A stretch of 17,978 nt of DNA, from NCBI GenBank assembly GCA_963169175.1, contig CAUJFK010000171.1, positions 1 through 17,978 of the forward strand. The letters run 5' to 3'. The notes beneath the pieces are model-generated. The model did no database searches. It worked only from the letters and a program-made list of their open reading frames with translations, and was not told the origin of the DNA. This DNA is from Acidobacteriota bacterium (GTDB lineage: Bacteria > Acidobacteriota > Blastocatellia > Pyrinomonadales > Pyrinomonadaceae). The translations under genes were made by a program, and so were the position numbers. This document shows, piece after piece, positions 14,492 to 17,978 of the stretch (its first letter is position 1; the number at the start of each line of letters is the position of its first letter).

Positions 14492-14779
14492 TTAATCTTC
14501 ATCCGGCCCGACGGCCTTTGCCGAAAGCTCTTTGCCCGGCTTAAAACGAATGGTCTTGCCTGCGGGGATCGGAACTTCTTTACCCGTCCGCGGGTTGCGG
14601 CCCACACCACGCTTACGCGGCTTTACCAGAAAAACACCAAACCCGCGCAGTTCGATACGTTTGCCGCGGGCCAGGGCTTCCTTCATCGCATTGAACAGAG
14701 AGTCGACGACCTGCTCGGCCTTCTGCTTCGGCACGCCCGTCTTATCGGCAACCTGATTGACAATGTCCAACTTGATCAT
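14492..14779 (-). CDS. HU/IHF-family DNA-bending nucleoid protein
   Basis: A 95-aa histone-like protein. It has the typical dimerisation helices (1-45), the GRGxF-type core RIELRGFGVFLVKPRKRG (41-58), and the arm RNPRTGKEVPIPAGKTIRFKPGKEL, whose proline inserts between base pairs. The C-terminus (SAKAVGPDED) is short and acidic. An ideal AAAGGAGG lies 6-7 nt before the ATG and a near-consensus promoter is upstream, as expected for an abundant protein. HU versus IHF cannot be settled from this alone; HU is more likely for a solitary gene of this type. Confidence 0.95.
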   Translation of the reverse strand: MIKLDIVNQVADKTGVPKQKAEQVVDSLFNAMKEALARGKRIELRGFGVFLVKPRKRGVGRNPRTGKEVPIPAGKTIRFKPGKELSAKAVGPDED

Positions 14780-14841
14780 CTTTCGCCTCCTTTATCGAAT
14801 CTGCACGAACCGGAGCAATGTTCCGCTGGGGTCACATAATA

Positions 14842-14871
14842 ATGATAATCCCCTAACTCGCCATGTGTCAA
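14842..14871 (-). promoter_or_regulatory. Strong sigma-70 promoter for the HU gene
   Basis: On the minus strand a perfect TTGACA (14866-14871) is followed after 18 bp by TATCAT (14842-14847), giving a leader of about 55 nt before the HU ATG. This is the best promoter in the window. Confidence 0.75.
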
Positions 14872-14977
14872 GAATTTGCAGGAGCCTGAGCAAAATATCG
14901 GAAACATTCCCGGCTTATCGCCTACAACCCTTCAACCTCCACCGGCGTCCGGCGATTCCGCCATCGTGAATGAAAAA

Positions 14978-14986
14978 TGCTAGAAT
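14978..14986 (+). promoter_or_regulatory. Extended -10 promoter for the YpfJ-type peptidase
   Basis: TGC followed directly by TAGAAT forms an extended -10 element 26 bp before the ATG at 15012. A -35 box is not evident, which is normal for this promoter type. Confidence 0.4.
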
Positions 14987-15011
14987 CCTAACCACACTCA
15001 GGAGAATCTTT

Positions 15012-15833
15012 ATGCGTTGGGGCGACCAAAGGCAGAGTACTAATATCGAAGACCGTCGCGGCATTGGAGGGCGCGGCATTGCCCTCGGCGGCGGTGGCAT
15101 TGGAGTTTTGATCCTGGCGGCGATCGTTTGCCTGCTCGGCGGCGATCCGCGGCAATTTCTTGAGAGCCAGCCGCAGGTTCAGCAGCAGCCGCCTGCGGCG
15201 AGCAACTCAGCCGCACCGCCGGACCAAAACCGGCAGTTTGTCGGCGCAATTATGGGAAGCCTCGAAGACGCGTGGCGGCAGATACTTCCACAGCAAACCC
15301 GTGTTCGTTACGAAGATCCGAAGCTTGTTCTGTATTCCGGCCAAACACCGTCGGCCTGCGGCTATGGCGACGCCGCAATGGGCCCGTTCTATTGTCCCGG
15401 CGACCATAACCTTTATCTTGATTTTGCGTTCTTCGACGAGCTAAGACGCGAGTTCAAGGCACCGGGCGATTTTGCTCAAGCCTATGTCATAGCGCATGAA
15501 TTCGGCCACCACATTCAAAATCTGACGGGAACGATGGACCGCGTGCAGCGGCAGGGGCAGAACAATCAGCTTTCCGTTGGCCTCGAACTGCAGGCGGATT
15601 GTTATGCCGGTATCTGGGCAAACTATGCCCAAAAGCAAGGCCGCCTTGAAACGGGCGATATTGAAGAAGCATTGCGTGCCGCGCAGGCCGTCGGCGACGA
15701 CATGATACAGCGGCGAACACAGGGCTTTGTTGTTCCCGATTCATTTACCCACGGCTCAGCTGCCCAGCGGCAAAAAGCATTTACCATAGGTATGCAATCC
15801 GGCCAAATGCGCCAATGCGAGCCCTTCAAGTAG
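15012..15833 (+). CDS. Neutral zinc metallopeptidase, KPN_02809/YpfJ family
   Basis: A 273-aa single-pass membrane protein. The start MRWGDQRQSTNIEDRRG is the hallmark of the YpfJ family, and AGGAG lies 7 nt ahead of the ATG; a longer reading from 14970 is not supported. One membrane helix spans about 24-42, followed by a Q/P-rich linker (50-70). The catalytic domain has HEFGHHIQ (162-169) and LELQADCYAG with the likely third ligand Glu192. Cys116, Cys128 and Cys197 could form disulphides. The active domain is probably periplasmic. Substrates are unknown. It is a single gene, divergent from HU and followed by a strong hairpin. Confidence 0.92.
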   Translation: MRWGDQRQSTNIEDRRGIGGRGIALGGGGIGVLILAAIVCLLGGDPRQFLESQPQVQQQPPAASNSAAPPDQNRQFVGAIMGSLEDAWRQILPQQTRVRYEDPKLVLYSGQTPSACGYGDAAMGPFYCPGDHNLYLDFAFFDELRREFKAPGDFAQAYVIAHEFGHHIQNLTGTMDRVQRQGQNNQLSVGLELQADCYAGIWANYAQKQGRLETGDIEEALRAAQAVGDDMIQRRTQGFVVPDSFTHGSAAQRQKAFTIGMQSGQMRQCEPFK

Positions 15834-15858
15834 AACGCGCTGTCCGAAATGCAGAAGC

Positions 15859-15919
15859 CCCGCGCGTTAGCAAGGGCTTGATCTGAGCGTTGGATGTTAA
15901 GCCCTTGCTAACGCGCGGG
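15859..15919. repeat. Perfect 21-bp inverted repeat between convergent genes
   Basis: The arms at 15859-15879 and 15899-15919 are perfectly complementary over 21 bp, with a 19-nt loop; two further pairs are possible with one bulged base. The arm reads CCCGCGCGTTAGCAAGGG plus three bases. It sits 25 bp after the peptidase stop and 38 bp before the stop of the convergent 177-aa gene. With no U-run, it is either a bidirectional end-of-transcript hairpin or a dispersed REP-like element. Confidence 0.75.
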
Positions 15920-15957
15920 CCTCCGCAAATCGTATTCCGACCAAGGCATTGATTCGA

Positions 15958-16491
15958 CTATTTTGGCGCAAACGCCTTGCCGTATAATTCCTGATATATC
16001 CACCCGAGAACACGTGCCTCGGCCGTGCACAACGTCTCGATCCAGCAGCTTGAAAGATAAAGACGCTTTTCCAGATTTGTGGTTAGCTTTTCCGCTTTCG
16101 TAAGCGCAGAATCCAACGTCGTTTCATCGAGCCTGTTCGATTCAGCTACCTCGCCCTTTGCGGTTCGGGCAGCGTGCAGGGCGGCGCTCACATCATTTAA
16201 CCAAAGGTCGAGCAGCGGCTCAGTATTATTTTCCTTCACCGCCTGAAATGTCCCGACGGCAAATCGTGCCTCGGCATTTTCGAACGGATATGTTCCCACA
16301 GCGTTGGCTTCGTCATCCGCTTGCTTCCAAATAAATAATTCGTTCGTATGCGGATGCCGCATCCGCGCGGTCCGCTCGTCGTAGTTGAGAAACCATTCGA
16401 TCATATCGGCGATCGATGACGGCTCGATCTGCCCATCGGCGCTTCGCCGCAATTTCGGTGGTTGATTTTCCTGTGTTGCTGCTTCTGTCAT
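15958..16491 (-). CDS. Hypothetical 177-aa soluble protein
   Basis: No family recognised. The protein is acidic and mostly helical, without signal peptide or membrane segments. Residues 1-25 are polar and probably disordered. A middle part (around 26-75) is rich in aromatics (MIEWFLNYDER, ELFIWKQADD, VGTYPFEN), followed by several amphipathic helices (about 85-175). It has two cysteines in the segment SSCWIETLC (148-156). A two-cysteine helix near the C-terminus could bind metal or form a disulphide, but no diagnostic motif is seen. No Shine-Dalgarno is clear. It is convergent with the YpfJ-type gene and divergent from the TM2/ribE pair. Codon use looks like its neighbours, so it is likely a lineage-specific core gene. 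Confidence 0.7.
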   Translation of the reverse strand: MTEAATQENQPPKLRRSADGQIEPSSIADMIEWFLNYDERTARMRHPHTNELFIWKQADDEANAVGTYPFENAEARFAVGTFQAVKENNTEPLLDLWLNDVSAALHAARTAKGEVAESNRLDETTLDSALTKAEKLTTNLEKRLYLSSCWIETLCTAEARVLGWIYQELYGKAFAPK

Positions 16492-16591
16492 TTATATGAA
16501 AGATTGTACACCAGCGGTGAACGCCGGTGCCTACCCGCATTCCGGCCTTTAGCAAACGCCGCGTTTGAAAAACGGCCGTGCCCTGAATTCT

Positions 16592-16621
16592 TTGACAATA
16601 AATGCAGTTCTGCCCGATACT
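16592..16621 (+). promoter_or_regulatory. Sigma-70 promoter for the TM2-ribE operon
   Basis: A perfect TTGACA (16592-16597) is followed after 18 bp by GATACT (16616-16621), about 42 bp before the TM2 ATG. Confidence 0.55.
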
Positions 16622-16662
16622 TGATTTGGGGACATCTTCAACCCGACACCAGGCAGAATCCT

Positions 16663-17079
16663 ATGGCAACTCAATACAAACCATGCCCCGCTTGCGGAAC
16701 GCAGAACCCGGGCATCAACGTACGCTGCACGAACTGCGGCACGGTCATGCCCGTCAGCCCAATGCCGATGCAGCATGTGCCTCGTCCCGCGGGGGCCGCT
16801 CCGGCCGGTGCGGACAAAAAGATCGCCGCCGGAATATGCGGCATTGTCCTCGGCGGCCTTGGGATCCACAAATTTATCCTCGGCTATACACAGGAAGGAG
16901 TTATACTTTTGTCGGTATATTTGGTCTCGATCATTCTCGCCATCGTCACCTGCGGCATCGCAACACCGCTTGTCCTCGTCCCGTCTGTGCTCGGCATAAT
17001 CGAAGGCATCATCTACCTTACTAAGTCTGACGAAGAATTTGTTCAGACCTATATTTTGAACAAAAAACCCTGGTTCTAG
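16663..17079 (+). CDS. Zinc-ribbon plus TM2-domain membrane protein
   Basis: A 138-aa protein from the ATG at 16663; a longer in-frame reading from 16462 runs through the promoter and is rejected. The N-terminal zinc ribbon has CPAC (Cys8, Cys11) and CTNC (Cys22, Cys25). A Pro/Ala-rich linker (29-50) leads to a TM2 domain (about 52-120) with the family motif GGLGIHKFILGY and two long hydrophobic segments. TM2 proteins are small membrane proteins with no settled bacterial role. The stop is 7 bp before ribE, so the two are co-transcribed. A functional link to riboflavin is not known. Confidence 0.88.
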   Translation: MATQYKPCPACGTQNPGINVRCTNCGTVMPVSPMPMQHVPRPAGAAPAGADKKIAAGICGIVLGGLGIHKFILGYTQEGVILLSVYLVSIILAIVTCGIATPLVLVPSVLGIIEGIIYLTKSDEEFVQTYILNKKPWF

Positions 17080-17086
17080 ATCAAAA

Positions 17087-17731
17087 GTGTTCACTGGAAT
17101 TATCGAAGAACTTGGCACTATCCGCTCGAGAACCGAGTTTGGCGGAGGTGCGAGGATCGAAGTATCGGCTTCGGTCGTGCCCGGCGGAACTGTCGATGGC
17201 GATTCGATCGCGGTGAACGGCGTTTGCCTGACGGCGCTCGATATTCGGCCGGATGGATTTTCGGCGGATCTGTCGCAGGAAACACTCGATCGTTCGACGC
17301 TCTCGCGGTTGGCGACTGGATCAAAAGTCAATCTGGAGCGCGCCGTCACGCCTTCAACTCGGCTGGGCGGCCATATCGTTCAAGGCCATGTCGATGGCCG
17401 CGGGAAATTCATTTCATCCGTTGAAAGCGGCGGTTTCTGGATTATAACGATCGGCTTTCCGCCCGAGATAGCGCGATATTTCGTTTACAAAGGCTCGGTC
17501 GCGGTCGAAGGCATTAGCCTGACCATCGCAAAACTCGATGAAGCTGGTTTTGCGATAGCGGTGATCCCAAAAACGTGGGAGGTGACAAACCTTTCAACCC
17601 TGCGGCCCGGCGACGAGGTCAACCTGGAAGCAGACATCATCGCCAAATACGTGGAACGAATGATGCTTTTTGGGCAAGAGGAAACGGGCGGGATCACGAT
17701 GGAAAAATTAAAAGGTGCGGGTTTCGCGTAA
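17087..17731 (+). CDS. ribE: Riboflavin synthase, alpha chain
   Basis: Dismutates two 6,7-dimethyl-8-ribityllumazine molecules to riboflavin and the pyrimidine precursor, the last step of vitamin B2 synthesis. The 214-aa length is typical. It has two lumazine-binding repeats: 1-96, starting with the diagnostic MFTGIIEELG and containing GDSIAVNGVCLTA, and 97-190, with GGHIVQGHVDG and KGSVAVEGISLTI. The start codon is GTG at 17087, fixed by the invariant N-terminus; only a weak ribosome site precedes it, which suggests coupling to the TM2 gene 7 bp upstream. No FMN riboswitch was seen upstream, and the other rib genes are not in the window. Confidence 0.96.
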   Translation: MFTGIIEELGTIRSRTEFGGGARIEVSASVVPGGTVDGDSIAVNGVCLTALDIRPDGFSADLSQETLDRSTLSRLATGSKVNLERAVTPSTRLGGHIVQGHVDGRGKFISSVESGGFWIITIGFPPEIARYFVYKGSVAVEGISLTIAKLDEAGFAIAVIPKTWEVTNLSTLRPGDEVNLEADIIAKYVERMMLFGQEETGGITMEKLKGAGFA

Positions 17732-17740
17732 TTAGTTCCT

Positions 17741-17813
17741 GGGACCGATACCGGCGTATTCGGCTCATCCTTCGTGAATTTTCGTGTTTCTGTTTCGTGT
17801 GTTTAGTGGTCCC
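17741..17813. other. Inverted GGGACC/GGTCCC pair enclosing a TTCGTG tract
   Basis: GGGACC (17741-17746) and GGTCCC (17808-17813) are complementary and extend to 8 pairs in RNA with one G-U. They enclose the periodic tract at 17771-17808, in the 103-bp gap between the convergent ribE and aldolase genes. A distant-arm transcript-end hairpin is possible; the 61-nt loop makes this uncertain. Confidence 0.3.
17771..17808 (+). repeat. TTCGTG-rich periodic tract, second copy
   Basis: Three TTCGTG units spaced 10-13 bp are followed by a GTTTAGTGG end. It is similar in flavour to 3619-3659 and, like it, intergenic and non-coding. Confidence 0.5.
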
Positions 17814-17834
17814 GGTTTCCCGGCTTGAACAAAC

Positions 17835-17978
17835 TTACGCTTCACGGGCCTCACGAATTATTTCAGTAAATTGTCTCGCCCGTTCGGTCACGACGCGGGC
17901 ATCTCCCGCACGTATCGCCTTTACATCCACAAGATCAGTTCCAACCCCGAGAGCGCTTGAACCGGCTTTGATAAAATC
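17835..17978 (-). CDS. KDPG/KHG aldolase, C-terminal fragment (runs off the window)
   Basis: The final 47 residues of a gene that continues beyond the window edge; the stop is TAA at 17835-17837. The sequence FIKAGSSALGVGTDLVD followed by KAIRAGD and a TERARQFTEIIREAR helix matches the C-terminus of 2-dehydro-3-deoxy-phosphogluconate / 4-hydroxy-2-oxoglutarate aldolase (Eda family). The GVGTDL part is the phosphate-binding turn of this TIM-barrel class. The enzyme yields pyruvate plus glyceraldehyde 3-phosphate or glyoxylate in the cytosol. The catalytic lysine lies upstream and cannot be seen. It is convergent with ribE. Confidence 0.8.
   Translation of the reverse strand, partial: DFIKAGSSALGVGTDLVDVKAIRAGDARVVTERARQFTEIIREAREA

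Noticed and set aside
14970..15011. Longer start for the YpfJ-type peptidase
   Set aside because: The family start MRWGDQR is at 15012 with AGGAG 7 nt upstream, and the earlier ATG overlaps the predicted promoter.
16462..16662. Longer N-terminus for the TM2 protein
   Set aside because: It would run through the TTGACA/GATACT promoter and overlap the start of the opposite-strand 177-aa gene. The zinc ribbon directly after the ATG at 16663 is the natural start.
138..17978. One coordinated protease island (Lon, M48, M50, YpfJ)
   Set aside because: The genes are on different strands with separate promoters and unrelated genes between them. Co-location within 15 kb may be chance.

Overview
The window is chromosomal DNA from a moderately GC-rich, Gram-negative-type bacterium. 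The gene set and the style of its intergenic repeats look most like the Acidobacteriota, possibly a Blastocatellia/Pyrinomonadaceae-type member. That placement is an impression from gene content and repeat flavour, not a computed result. No rRNA, tRNA, CRISPR array, transposase, integrase or phage gene was recognised. It reads as a housekeeping region with short operons, broken up by an unusually rich set of intergenic hairpin-forming repeats.

Layout. Positions 138-3503 (minus) hold a probable CBS-pair protein / small heat-shock protein / Lon protease run. Positions 3679-5118 (minus) hold a small 4Fe-4S ferredoxin downstream of quinolinate synthase NadA. Positions 5457-7990 (minus) form a phosphate operon: PhoU, a DUF47 PhoU-like Pit accessory protein and a PiT-family phosphate permease. 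It is preceded by an 11-bp direct repeat that looks like a Pho box. Positions 8249-9649 (plus) encode a secreted M48 metalloprotease, convergent with an MFS transporter (9712-10971, minus). Positions 11065-11540 (minus) hold YacG overlapping a two-TM membrane protein. Positions 11734-13355 (plus) hold an 11-mer-repeat, LEA-like membrane protein followed 5 bp later by a Uma2-family nuclease-like protein. An M50 site-2-type protease (13359-14441) and an HU-family protein (14492-14779) follow on the minus strand. A KPN_02809/YpfJ-type neutral zinc metallopeptidase is at 15012-15833 (plus), an unrecognised 177-aa protein at 15958-16491 (minus), and a zinc-ribbon/TM2 protein with riboflavin synthase (RibE) at 16663-17731 (plus). 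The window closes inside the 3' end of a KDPG/KHG aldolase gene (minus).

How the genes fit together. Protein quality control is strongly represented (Lon, Hsp20 and three distinct membrane-bound or exported zinc metalloproteases), though not as one operon. Phosphate uptake and signalling form a coherent operon with a plausible Pho-type operator. NadA and RibE are cofactor biosynthesis genes.

The parts most worth a second look are the Pho-box-like site, the inverted repeats between genes (at least seven different sequences, several long and nearly perfect), two TTCGTG-rich periodic tracts, and the coupled LEA-like/Uma2 pair. I found no clearly new multi-gene defence or metabolic system.
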